Made by a program: the position numbers and the translations under genes. Of a stretch of DNA of 64,000 bases, positions 1 to 10,163 are shown piece after piece. Under the pieces are notes generated by a model. It saw only the letters and a program-made list of their open reading frames with translations. It was not told where the DNA came from and ran no database searches. Source of the stretch: Ctenosaura bakeri (Eukaryota > Chordata > Lepidosauria > Squamata > Iguanidae); contig CAOLHI010000492.1 of assembly GCA_948474755.1 (NCBI GenBank), forward strand, positions 496,001 through 560,000, written 5' to 3'. The number at the start of each line of letters is the position of its first letter. Positions within the stretch are counted from its first letter, which is position 1.

Positions 1-585
1 AAAATAGGTGGCAGAATAGACTCTGCCACTTCACACAGAGAATGCAATGTGTGAATGCTCCCCAGGAAACAAATGCCCAGCAGGTAGAAAACTAGCACAT
101 CAGTATGAACCACACTGAAGAAGTAGAAGATACCTGTCACAAAGACCACACCTGCTCCCATTTAGAGCTTCAGCAACAATTGCTACCTGCATGCCATGTC
201 AAATCCAGTTTTATTTACTAGCAATGATCAGAAGTAGCTGTCAGTGTTTCAGTCAAGCTCTCTAGAGCACATTGCATTCCATGCTTGAGAGGAAGGGGTC
301 CTTTCTCAAAGGACTTCACAATGTGGGTGAGGTGGTATTTTGCTTCTATGATGGCAAATACTGCATAAAGCTTAGTTGACATGAAAATGGGCAGAGCGAC
401 TCCAACGATACTATCAGGAAAGTCTTTCTCTCCATAGCTCTTGCTCTGAACAGGGACATAGCACTGATATGCGAGATGTCAGCAGAAATACTAAGGTAAT
501 CTATGTTGAAAATGAATGAAGGAAAAGCAAGCTGGAGGTGGGGACAGGGAGGAGTTGGCTGCATTCTCATTTTGGTAGTACATAA
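1..585. other. Unassigned AT-rich sequence
   Basis: No coding, RNA or repeat signature was recognised here. The short ORFs on both strands have no family resemblance and overlap the Tigger-like element at the right end. Confidence 0.5.
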
Positions 586-783
586 CAGTGGACCCTTGGT
601 ATCCACTGTGGTTTGGTTCCAGGACCCCCTTGTGGATACAAAAATTTGGGGATGCTCAAGTCCCATTATGTATGATGGTGCAGTAAAAGGGCACTGCCTC
701 CCTCCTCCTTTTTAAAAAATATTTTCAAGCCTTGGTTGGTTGAACCCATGGATACACAATCTGTGAACACGGAGGGCTAACTG
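586..783. mobile_element. MER2/Tigger-like non-autonomous DNA transposon
   Basis: The left end reads CAGTGGACCCTTGGTATCCA and the reverse complement of the right end reads CAGTTAGCCCTCCGTGTTCA, so the termini form an imperfect inverted repeat. The subterminal words (TTTGGTTCCAGGACCCCC, GGATGCTCAAGTCCC, TTGGTTGGTTGAACCCATGG) are those I know from the MER2 family of TcMar-Tigger elements. A TA dinucleotide follows the right end and TA lies one base from the left end, compatible with the TA duplication of Tc1/mariner elements. At about 200 bp it carries no transposase. Inference: an ancient or parallel amplification of a MER2-type element in this lineage. Confidence 0.75.
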
Positions 784-1339
784 TATAGAGAAGAAAGAAA
801 AAAAAACCCTAGCTATATTTTCTCTCTGCAATGCTACTTTTCTACACACAGGGAATCCCTCTAGGTATTTGAAGGTTTTGTGTAAGAAGCATTCAAAATG
901 TTTACTCCCTCATTTGAAGTGGTCAGTCCATTCTATTACCCAAGATCCATACATGTACCAGAACGTAGTAAGAATGAGGCAGAGGAAAATTGGAATAATT
1001 ATCTATGTGCAAAAACTTCAATGTTAAACCCAATGCCAGTGGTGGTCAACAGGGCTGGTGCTACTACTAGAAAAAGTGTGATGGCCACTTCAGGTAGCAG
1101 ATTTTGAGATCTGGGGAGTTAAGAGAGAGTAGCCAACTGCCATTTAAGAATAACCCCTCCTTCTTCCTCTTCTTCCTATTATTATTTACTGTCCCTGTGA
1201 GATTTTCTGTTTTTAAGTCATATGATACTATTCACCTTGCACTGTGCACAAAGCAGAAAAACATCTCCAAACAGCCCTAATAATAAATAATTATAATATT
1301 AAAAGAAAATTGCTACTACTTGGACTAAAATTATAACAT

Positions 1340-1500
1340 TAGAAAGGATTTTCAAAGTCATCTCGTTCAACCCACTGTTCAAAGTAAGCTCTATAATGCC
1401 TGAGAGATGGTCATCCAGTCCCTGCTTAATACTAGCAAAGAAGATATTTAAAGACAGAATCATTATGTTTGCTGTGCTCGTTTTGAACTTGGAACGTATT
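1340..1500 (-). mobile_element. Old CR1-like LINE 3' fragment (minus strand)
   Basis: The plus strand reads like the complement of a CR1 3' tail: TCATCTCGTTCAACCCACTG, then a run of CAAAG, GATGGTCATCCAGTCCCTGC, then a region equivalent to the CR1 'failing to hold, starting near a decayed frame' portion. No coding motif survives, so the call rests on the pattern of words and their order. It could also be another CR1-clade LINE such as L3. Confidence 0.4.
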
Positions 1501-2668
1501 TCTTATAGAGGGCTGTATTCAAAAAATTAATACCTGATTTGCATCTTACAACAGTTCATCACGTGCAGCCGCATCATCAGGATTCTTTCACATCATCCCA
1601 TTGCATGCAAGGAAAAGAGACTGACTTCTCATCAGCTCCAAATCTTTTGCCTGGATTGAACCATTTGAGTTTCTAACTCTGGAAACCAGAATTATTACAG
1701 AGAGCAACTCCTGTTCATTGCAAAGAAATTGCCAGTTCATTTGCTCAAGGGAATTTGTAGTGATGAACACTTCTAAGATTGCCACGGGCAACACACATGA
1801 GCTGATCAATTTTAGCCATCCAGGCATAACTCTACTTTCACTGTGCATTTCAAACTTAAAGCAGACTTTTCATGTTTTAAAGATCTACGAGACAATTTGA
1901 GGGTTAATTATTACCTAGCTATATTATAGGCAGAGTTTCATTCCAAAGAGCTGAGTACGGTACAGCAGCCGTCACCTCCCCGCTTACTTTCTCAAACAGG
2001 CCTAATTCACTGGAGGAACCACAATAACAAAGCAACACCTTCTTTATTCTCAGCACAAGTAGCATTTTGTTCTTCTGTCAGCTGGACTGAGCAGCAGTCT
2101 CTTTTGATGCTATTTGATGGCATATTCAAATGCAATCCTTATGTTTTAGAGGAGGATATGTAAAGTGAAAGCAAATCACTGATTTTGAAAGCCAAGATGA
2201 GGGAATGGAAAATAATACCCTCCAGCATGCATTTGGCCAAATAATGCCAGATGTGGTCCAGATGGCAAAAGTTTTTAATCAGGAAGGTCATACAAGCTAG
2301 AAGAGGTTGCACCAGTGTGCTTTGGCCTTGGCCTAAGCCTTCTGGGAAGGGCAAGATTCTGTCCACTCTTCTCATCTCCTCTCCCTCCTGACCAGTTAAC
2401 TGAGTGTTAACTGCTTTTGCACTTTGACTTCATTTTGCAGCAACTGAAGTAGGCTGACAACAAAAGAGGAAAGTGGGAACAAGAAGGAGCAACTGAAATA
2501 TCTTAGAAACAGCTGAGAAAGTGGGATAACAGAGGATTAACTAGGTCTGTTCCTGCCAAATCTGGATGGTTGGAGGATGTGGAAAATGAGTAACTTTTGC
2601 TTTCAGTTGCATCCAAATTTTGGAAGCATCATGTCCTTTCTATCCTGGATATAAGGAACTTTGAAAAT

Positions 2669-2704
2669 ATTGGTATTATTATTATTATTACTATTATTAT
2701 TATT
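2669..2704. repeat. (ATT)n microsatellite
   Basis: About twelve ATT units with one ACT interruption. Confidence 0.9.
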
Positions 2705-3085
2705 TCTAATACTTCATAAATATCTATAAGCCATGAGTCTATAGTGGGAGGTTCTTCCTTTTCCCATGCTTTTGCATAACAAATTCTGGCTTTGGTTATC
2801 AGATTAAATATTAATTTCTTGTACCGCTTCTCAACATAATATTGGAAGACTATACATATAGAAATAACAAAAAATTATAAGGAAGAATTTTCCAATGAAA
2901 CCTGAATTGTATTTGTTAAATATGTTTATTTTGTTTTTTGTTTTTTTAAGAAATGAACAGAAATTCTCTTCCATGTGGACGAGCCAAATTCAATAGGAAC
3001 AGCTATTTTTTACATGTAGAAGACCATATTGTGTACCTGTCTTCCACACAGGGCCAAAATGTAAAATCATCCATTCATCCTAGAG

Positions 3086-3778
3086 CAGTGGTTCTCAACC
3101 TTCCTAATGCCGCAACCCTTTAATACAGTTCCTCATGTTGTGGTGACCCCCAACCATAAAATTATTTATTTATTATTTACAATGCCTCCCCCCCCGCCAA
3201 AGGCCGCCTCACCGGCCAGGAACGAGGGGGGCAGGCAGGGAGGGAAAGAGGAGCCGTGTGTCTCCCCCAGGAAAAAACTCCGAGAACCCCCCTGGGCTCT
3301 GCTTCTGCTTTGCTCTCATTTCCGCTGGGGGGGCAGTGTTGGAAAAGCTTCCAGAGTGTCAACCCTGGCCGGGGGGAGGAATCCCAGCACCTTTGTCTTT
3401 TGCACCAGGTGCAGCTTGCCCCCTGGAAAAGCACTGCCTTGCAGCCCCCCAGCCCTTCCGCAGCACCCCCCTCCATGGCACGTGGGGCAGGGGCCATCGT
3501 GAGAAGAGGGCCTGCCCCCCGTGCTGCCGCCACCCCCCCCAAGCTGGCCCGTCAGATGGGAGGTTCTCCTGGTAGTGGAGAAGGGGAGCGATTTCAGTCC
3601 CTTCTGAACAGGGGGCAGGAGGATGCGAGCGCATGGCTCGTGCTTGCGCACCACCATTGAGGAGGGAATGGAGCCTAAGACCATAGGAAATACGTATTTT
3701 CCGATGGTCTTAGGTGACCCCTGTGAAAGGGTCATTCAACCCCCAAAGGGGTCACGACCCACAGGTTGAGAACCGCTG
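3086..3778. mobile_element. SPIN-like hAT transposon with GC-rich core, 8-bp TSD
   Basis: The left terminus CAGTGGTTCTCAACCTTCCT and right terminus GGTTGAGAACCGCTG form the inverted repeat of the SPIN (Space Invader) hAT family, also known as URR1 in rodents. The subterminal blocks CCTCATGTTGTGGTGACCCC and CCGATGGTCTTAGGTGACCC also match what I recall of SPIN. It is flanked by an exact 8-bp duplication, TCCTAGAG, at 3078-3085 and 3779-3786, the length expected for hAT. Only the outer 95-105 bp look like the short SPIN elements. The middle (about 3180-3660) is very GC-rich with C-runs and is not part of any SPIN sequence I recall. A strong palindrome lies at 3673-3714, with arms CCTAAGACCAT and ATGGTCTTAGG. 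ORFs in the core are frame shadows of GC-rich DNA and resemble no transposase. Confidence 0.88.
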
Positions 3779-4025
3779 TCCTAGAGAGTACTTCTTCTTT
3801 TTAGTAATAGACATGGATGGTTGATTGTCTTAAATGAATAAGAAAGCAGTAGTGTGTCTACTACTCACCTGTCTGACTCCATGTCAGAAATGGCAATGGA
3901 AAAGAAATTCACAAGTGACCTCTTTTTTCCTCTTCCTCTTCTTTTGGTCTTCCCTCACTGGGAGGAAACTGCAGACATCAGATCCTTTGTTTCATCCGCC
4001 CTCTTTGAGCTATACACAAAACTAA
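3779..4025. other. Short spacer between two DNA elements
   Basis: Begins with the right copy of the SPIN target duplication and ends with the TAA duplication of the next element. Nothing else was recognised. Confidence 0.6.
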
Positions 4026-4445
4026 GGCCCTTTCCGCAACTCACCTTTTCTCGGCGTTGAGGTGCGGGGATCGCGTGAGCAGCCTTCAGTGACAGGCTCT
4101 CGCGTCCTGGTTCCTTCAGCTCTGCAGCTGCTGGCTGCTCATGCAAGAGCTCCACTTCTTCCTTCCGCAGTGCAGCCTGGGAGTTTCCCAGACTGTGCTG
4201 GGGCAGGAAGAGCGAGCGCTGCGGTTCTGGAGATCCGTACGCACGGCAAGTGCACACAAGACCCTGAAGTGACATATGATCGTGCACCATTTTTGGCTTA
4301 AAGCTGAAAATGAAAAAGTGTGCGAGCGGCACCTGCCAGACCCTGGAGCATCATGCAATTGTGAGTGCGTCATATGGACCGCTCCTCACATTTGCACGAT
4401 GCTCGAGGGACCCTTTTGCATGGCAAAGGCTGTGCGAAAAGGACC
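4026..4445. mobile_element. Family C GC-rich hairpin element (copy C1), PIF/Harbinger-like
   Basis: Starts GGCCCTTTCCGCAAC and ends GTGCGAAAAGGACC, an inverted repeat. TAA is duplicated exactly at 4023-4025 and 4446-4448. The interior has the family's central palindrome (4288-4312, arms CATTTTTGGCTT / AAGCTGAAAATG) and further nested inverted repeats around the word GATGCTC. There is no transposase. Many CpG sites of the young copy at 10313 appear here as TpG or CpA, so this copy is older. A 3-bp TSD with GGCC ends points to PIF/Harbinger; CACTA elements also make 3-bp TSDs but have different termini. Confidence 0.8.
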
Positions 4446-5384
4446 TAAGAATGTGCATCTGCACACAAACATGTTTTAATTAATAGGGGAAATACATAGA
4501 ATACATATGTTAGGAAAAGAATATGCCAAAATATAAGCAAATTTCTATGTAGGAATGAAAAGAAAATCTCACAATCTGCTATTAAGACAAGAACAGGAAC
4601 AAACTGTAAGTGGGATTTGAGGAAATGCAACAAAACTGAAAATAAGAGATTGTTGTATCCCTATCTGAATAAAAGAGATGGCAACCCCAATTCATCCCTA
4701 ATGTGGAGTAAGATAAATTCAAAAATAATGTTCATAGAAAAGAAACAAAAACAGGAATGATATTGTCTTCTCCCACCCACTTGTTGTGCATAGTATGAGC
4801 TACAGAGAGAAGAGGAGCACCACCAGGCTCAGAGCATAAGTTTTTGGTGCCTACTCCCCACCCCCACCCCCCAAAACGAAAATAAAACTTCATTCTTAAA
4901 TGTGCTTGGTTTGTTGCTATGAATGTCAGTAGAGTAACTGGGAAGCAGCACACAATTTCTCTGGTCTAGTCTCATACTGGGAAAACACAGTTTCACTGCA
5001 GAGACATTACTGGGTGGATGGAAGATGATGGCCCTCAGGAGACAGAGACAAAGGGTTTCTTCTTTCGTCCCTCCGCTCTCCTTGCTGATGTTTTGCAGCC
5101 ACATCTGCTTAGTTGCTATATATCCATGATCTGGTTGTTATTTGTGTGCTTTGCAATGTCCCAGGCCACTTTTTGGCACTCCCCTGGCATTAGCTCGCAC
5201 CCCACTTGCCCAATCTAGATATGCCTCTGATTTCTGTGCAGAAATATTAATTGCTATGGTTGGGGACTTTTTCCAGAGAAACTTTGCACGCTATTTTGGA
5301 ACATTCTTTTTTTCCATTTTCTTTCCATTTTCTGTACATAAAAAAATATTTCTATGAATAATATTTTTTATGAAAAAGAAAATG

Positions 5385-5480
5385 TTCTTTCCCATGCTAA
5401 AAACATAGCTTTCTGCACAAACAAACCATGAGTTAATTTGTGTGGAATAAGTCCTGAACTGCCAAGGGTCTCATCAATCC
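5385..5480. repeat. Fragment of the TTTTCTGCACAG repeat family
   Basis: Contains GCTTTCTGCACAAACAAACC followed by GTGTGGAATAAGTCCTGAAC. The same order of words (CTGCAC..., then GAATAAGYCCT) occurs at 17829-17935, and related words occur near 10030 and 44340. The boundaries are not defined. Confidence 0.45.
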
Positions 5481-5969
5481 AAGATTCTTCTCATCACGGT
5501 TTCACAACAATAAAAAAACATGCTTTTCAATCATTTCTTTGAATATTTTCTAATGTTCTTTTTGTTCCTAATTCTGGCAAACTGAGGTTGTTCTTCCTGT
5601 TTATTAATTTCCAATAATGAATTTCAGTTTCTGAAACAATATTCAGATTTAGACCATATTCAATTCAGTGCTTTCTGGTCTAAGATAAGTTGTTTCTTCC
5701 CCACCAAACTGTTGAATCAGAATTCAGACTGAATTTTGTGGATGGTACAGAGCCTTAATAAATGCAATTAATCTTTGAAGGACCTGGTAAGGCACAACAA
5801 CTATGTGAGAGAGAACTTGAAGTGTTTGGTTACATTTTCATTGCTCTCAGATATCTTTTGCATTCATGGAATCCACTTTAGCATATTAACATTTTACATC
5901 TCGGATCCAGCTTCAAGTTGCTTTGTTTTCCTTCTGACTCTCATTTCACTTGAATTCATCCTTTGGAAA

Positions 5970-5989
5970 ACACACACACACACACACAA
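5970..5989. repeat. (CA)n microsatellite
   Basis: About ten CA dinucleotides. Confidence 0.9.
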
Positions 5990-6692
5990 TTATATCCCCT
6001 GTTTCTTTAACTGGGGTGGTTTGAAATTCTGACCAGATGGCCTGCAAGTTGGCAGTCTGAATGCCGGTAGCCATCATGGGAGCTTTGCTTTCCTTACCCA
6101 TCTGTCTCTGAATTCTCAGCTTAAACCATACTCACGGGTCAATCCAGTCTTCATTTTTAGACATCCTGTTGGACTTCTGCCTTTCCCAACAGTGCAGAAC
6201 CACAGGTGTGTGTATGTCAGTTGGGGAGAAGGAAAAAACCACCAAGAATGCTAGATAAAGCAATAGTATCATATTTAAAAAAAAGAGAAGGAAGGAAGGA
6301 AATAGTAACACAGCCTCACTTGCAGAATCTGTCCTCTGAAGAAGGATATGATCCCTCATCATCCCAAGTACAAATGAGATTTCTTGGACAAAGATTGAAG
6401 TTTTATAAATTGGATGTTATACTCCTAAACTGCAGAATTATCACCCTTTTTGAGCTTTAATGCTATTTCAGCCATACTAGGTTAGACACACTTCCCAAGC
6501 CTTTTCCCCCCTGTTGTTGGCTGTTATCCTGTCTTATTCAAGCTGCAGAGGTTTCACATGCTGAGGGTAGCTGTTGGCTATTTTTATCCTTCCTTCAGTA
6601 AGAGAGAGCCTTTATAGGATGTGCCATTTGGTCTGACTTTTGATATACTGTGTAATTGTTCTGCAGCCCATGCTTTCTCTTTCATACACATA

Positions 6693-6872
6693 GGCCATTT
6701 CTGCCTTAGCCTGTTATAGTGTGATGATTCCACTTTCAACATCGTCTGGAATCCTGGGGTTTGCAGTTTCAGGAGGGGCCAGCTGACCCCTCCGGAAACT
6801 GCAAACCCCAAAATTCCAGAGGATGTTGACAGTGGAATCATCGTGCTATAACAGGCTAGTGAGGGAATGGCC
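6693..6872. mobile_element. Family A palindromic MITE (copy A1), TSD ATA
   Basis: The two halves are inverted copies of each other: GGCCATTTCTGCC opens and GGGAATGGCC closes, with CCTGGGGTTTGCAGTTTC mirrored by GAAACTGCAAACCCC around a GGCCAGCTGACC centre. ATA is repeated exactly at 6690-6692 and 6873-6875. At 180 bp, almost the whole element can fold into one hairpin. Non-autonomous; probably PIF/Harbinger-type by its 3-bp duplication. Confidence 0.85.
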
Positions 6873-7520
6873 ATAGACCCACACATACACACAGACTAAA
6901 AAGTGTTTTCTTTTCAACTGACTATATGTGTGCCCAATTTCATTTTTCCTCTCACTACTATTTAAAGACTGTCAATCTGGTAAACGCACTGGTGTTGGCA
7001 AGGTACACCATCTGTAGGCAGTACAAGGCAAGAGTCTTCTTTATCTGAAGTTCCAAAGCTATGAACTGTTTTAAATGTCTTCTCCACCTGCAATGAAATT
7101 AAAATATTGACAGTGAAGGAACAGTTAATTAACATCTGACTATGCAGCAATTATTCTATCTGTAACAATCAGAACATATACACACAGAGAAGGGGAGGGT
7201 CTTGCAGAAGGTCAGGTATAATGGCATAGCCACATTGCGAAAAGGAGGGTTCATCTTCTTGGTGTTCTGGATCCTGAACCAATTAAGAATCCATCCTATA
7301 TACAGCAAAGCTTAGACAGCTAGGTCAGCGGCTCCAGATTCCGAAGTTGAACCATAGGTTCCATAGCATTCCCAATGTATATCTTCTGTTTTTCTTTGAA
7401 GTCATTAACTCTCTTATTAATCCAGAATATCTCCCGTTGTCTTTCCTTATAAGGGGATCACTTTTTTCCTTTCTTTTTCAAACCATGTTTATATTGTTAC
7501 TTCCTTTAAAATGTATTTTA
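6873..7520. other. Spacer between two family A elements
   Basis: AT-rich sequence with no recognised gene or repeat. Confidence 0.5.
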
Positions 7521-7722
7521 GGCCATTTCCGCCCCACACTGTTCTAGCGCTATGATTCCACTTTCAACATCCTATGGAATCCTGGGGTTTTCAGTTTAAG
7601 GAAGGGCCTTTAGAATCCTCAGCCAGGGAGCTCTTTGACCTCAGAAAACTATGAACCCCAGAATTCCCCAGGATGTTGAAAGTGGAATAATAGCATTATA
7701 ATATTGCAGGGTGGAAATGGCC
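7521..7722. mobile_element. Family A palindromic MITE (copy A2), TSD TTA
   Basis: GGCCATTTCCGCC opens and GGTGGAAATGGCC closes. TTA is duplicated exactly at 7518-7520 and 7723-7725. The interior has the family words TTCCACTTTCAACATCCTAT, CAGCCAGGGAGCTCTTTG and ATGTTGAAAGTGGAATAATA. 202 bp, no coding capacity. Confidence 0.87.
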
Positions 7723-8346
7723 TTAGTTACATGCTTCTTGCAGCCTTCAATTGTTTGAGATATGTATAAGCCTGGCTTTCTGGAATATTCTCCATGCATC
7801 TGAAGAAGTGGCAATTATCTGAAAAAGGTAATCTATAATCATTTTATTAGTCATGATACAGAAAGCATCAACCACAGTTGTTCAAAGGATGTCTTTTAAG
7901 GAAATAACAGACAAAAACACACTGAACAGAGGGGGAAAAAACTTTCCTAAGCCCAATGCCCTTGCAAGCACTACTTTAAACAACACATGGGAATTGTACA
8001 CCATTGAAATAATATTTTTCAATTTGTGCCTTGAGCACAACCTCCCAGGTTTGTTTTAACTTTTTGTTTGTTTGCTTTTACCAAAACTGCTTTTTAGAGT
8101 GTAGGAGAGTTGGAGTCCAGCCAATGTTTTCAACCAGTGAACCTGAAAACCCCAAGTTTCCCCAACAAAGTTTTTAACACGTTTGCAAGTTCTAATTTTA
8201 ACATCTAGGAATTGTAGTCCAACCAAAGACATTTTTCAGCGCTTTCAAAACTCTGCTTTCTGTTTTTTAGAATCGTCCCTCATCCCCAGAACAATAGTGA
8301 TTAGAATCATAATGATGCTAGTAATAAGAATCACCAAAATTAAAAT

Positions 8347-8384
<38 letters not shown>

Positions 8385-8894
8385 GCGGCAATGACAATAG
8401 ACCAACAGGGATTATTACTGGAAAAATTCTATCTATGCATTCTATCTATTCAGAAGCAAGCACTATGGAGTTTTATGGGATGCACAAATTCGAAATGCTG
8501 AGCATGGAAGGTATGGGGGGTTTTTTGTATTTTTTGTTTGTTTGTTTTTTGTTTTGCCTTCCCTGCTTCCTTTTACTGTGCTACAGGGCAATCAGCTCCA
8601 TACCTTACTTAGCATCTTCTAGCAATACAGCAAGGGAAGGGGAAAACAAATCAGGATAATGGTTAAGCGGAAAAGATGTCTCTTCCCTTTCCTTTTGAAA
8701 TATCCTTATGTTGTGCAAGGGAGGCACTTTTAAACCTCATTTTTCAAACACATCTCTGAACTGTAATCTAGGAGGCCTGTCATAAATTGTTAGGGTCTTG
8801 ACTAAGCCAATTCCTATTTCCTCCATTTTTCTATTGTTGTGTCAGCCTAACATGTCTCCATTGTGCTCAACTTGCAGATGCGTAGAGACTACAT
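7723..8894. other. Unassigned sequence with GAT microsatellite
   Basis: Apart from the GAT run listed separately and a TTTG/TTTTG-rich patch near 8526-8560, nothing was recognised. A 158-residue ORF spans the GAT run, and its aspartate stretch is just the repeat in translation. A weak trace of the 'TTGGAGTCCAGCC' type repeat lies near 8108-8125. Confidence 0.5.
8348..8383. repeat. (GAT)12 microsatellite
   Basis: Twelve uninterrupted GAT triplets, likely polymorphic in length. Confidence 0.95.
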
Positions 8895-9100
8895 GGGCCC
8901 TTTTACATTACACAATGATTTCATTTTGACTGCAGGATGATTTCATTTTGACTGCCATGACAAGATTATTTGGAATCCTGGGCTTTGCATTTTAGGAAGG
9001 GCTGTTTAGAATTCTTACCAGATTACAGATCACAGGAGTACTTAGAATGGAGCCATGGCAGTTAAACTGGTATCAAACTTCCATGATTCTGCAGTGTGGA
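8895..9100. mobile_element. Family B palindromic MITE (copy B1)
   Basis: Opens GGGCCCTTTTACATTACACA and contains GGAATCCTGGGCTTTGCATT, then GGAGCCATGGCAGTTAAACT, in the order seen in the other family B copies. The right terminus is eroded (GCAGTGTGGATGC). A 22-bp tandem duplication with the core ATGATTTCATTTTGACTGC (8915-8933 and 8937-8955) has enlarged the left arm. No TSD could be confirmed. Confidence 0.65.
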
Positions 9101-9944
9101 TGCATGCTATGAGTTTTCTATAGGGTTACTGTCTGTCTGACTGGGTCTACAGCTGCTTCCACTTTAAAATTGTTAAAGCTAAGATAGTAGACTGCGTCCA
9201 TAGCATCCATGATATAGACTAGAATATTGTGTAACAGATCTGAGTGGTGGAGATTCCGTTTGCCTTGTTGTATGTTTGCCCCTGTAACAAGTAAATCAAA
9301 TGAAACGCAATCCTCGAGTAGACAAATGTGGTGCTTCACATGTTGCTGGATTAAAACTCTCATAATCCTTCAGATTGACTGTGCTGTCTTGGGTTAAAGG
9401 GAGTTGCAGGACAAAACCCCTGGAATGGCCCAGTTGCCTTTGTCTGTTCCTTTGTGCTACAGAGACACCTATATTTTTGCATTCACAATTCACATTTTGC
9501 TATCAGCTTCTTTGGCAACATGCTGTACTTGGCAATTTCAAATTTTTTTGTGTCTACTGTCCTTAAAGAGCATTATGGTATTTATGCATTCTTTACCACT
9601 TTTCAACTTTTCCTCTATTAAGCAAGAAAATGTGGCAGTTTCTTGCAAACTCTTTGGTAGCACTGCTAACAGTGATAGCTGATGGGATTTGCAGCTCAGC
9701 AAAGTCTTAGGAATCACTTGTTGTCCAACCCTGGCGTATGAGTTTACAGAAACAAAATAAATAAAACTGTAATCTCATTTATGTAGAAATAACACTTCTT
9801 GCACTACATGAGACTTTCTTCTAGGGAAGTGCGAACAAGATTGCTGCCTTCACTTTGCAGAGTAGGGGTGGGAATCTTCATAATTTTATTTCCCTCAGTT
9901 AAAAATGAATTAATTTTACTATTTTTCTTATTGAAGTAATAAAG
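9101..9944. other. Unassigned sequence
   Basis: No exon or RNA gene was recognised. ORFs at 9118-9363, 9296-9493 and 9404-9682 overlap in opposite frames and look like chance. A fragment near 9685-9735 loosely resembles the 'TTGGACTACAACTCCC' type of palindromic repeat. Confidence 0.45.
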
Positions 9945-10163
9945 TAGTTGAAAACTCAGCAGTTTTCAAAGGCTTTTTGCAATTTGGGAGTAATTCTGTG
10001 CAAAATAATGGACTAAGTTGAAGGGTTTTGTTTTGTTTTGTTTTAAACAGAAAACAGCCTTTTCTGCACAGCCAAGTTTCCTGCAGAGAAAACATTATTT
10101 TCTGCACAACAAGTCTCCTGTGCAGAAAACAGCATTTTATGCACGGAAATATTTTCTGACCAG
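9945..10163. repeat. TTTTCTGCACAG repeat, left part (interrupted by the L1)
   Basis: Contains AAAACTCAGCAGTTTTCAAA, TAATTCTGTGCAAAATAATG, a GTTTT run and three alternating inverted words (CTTTTCTGCACAG, CCTGCAGAGAAAAC, CCTGTGCAGAAAAC). Its sequence ends in TTCTGACCAG (10154-10163), the left TSD of the L1, and resumes after the L1 at 17829. Related copies lie at 18665-18895 and 44280-44540. The class is unknown; the repeated short inverted words suggest a non-autonomous DNA element. Confidence 0.55.

Larger units (their letters stand above)
784..3085. other. Mostly unique sequence with one possible CR1 relic and one microsatellite
   Basis: AT-rich sequence without recognisable exons. Two sub-features are listed separately: a CR1-like fragment near 1340-1500 and an ATT repeat near 2670. 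ORFs at 898-1107, 1588-1848 and 2139-2375 are short and unlike any family I know. Confidence 0.5.
4446..6692. other. Unassigned sequence with a repeat fragment and a CA microsatellite
   Basis: No exon or RNA gene was recognised. A fragment of the TTTTCTGCACAG repeat lies near 5385-5480 and a CA run at 5970-5989. ORFs (for example 4829-5104, 5775-6032, 6206-6460) do not resemble known families. Confidence 0.5.

Noticed and set aside
3107..3735. Several overlapping ORFs over 90 codons on both strands
   Set aside because: They lie in all frames of the GC-rich core of the SPIN-like element, where stops are rare. No protein family is recognisable.
8183..8659. ORF with a poly-aspartate stretch, resembling an acidic protein
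   Set aside because: The stretch is the translated (GAT)12 microsatellite.
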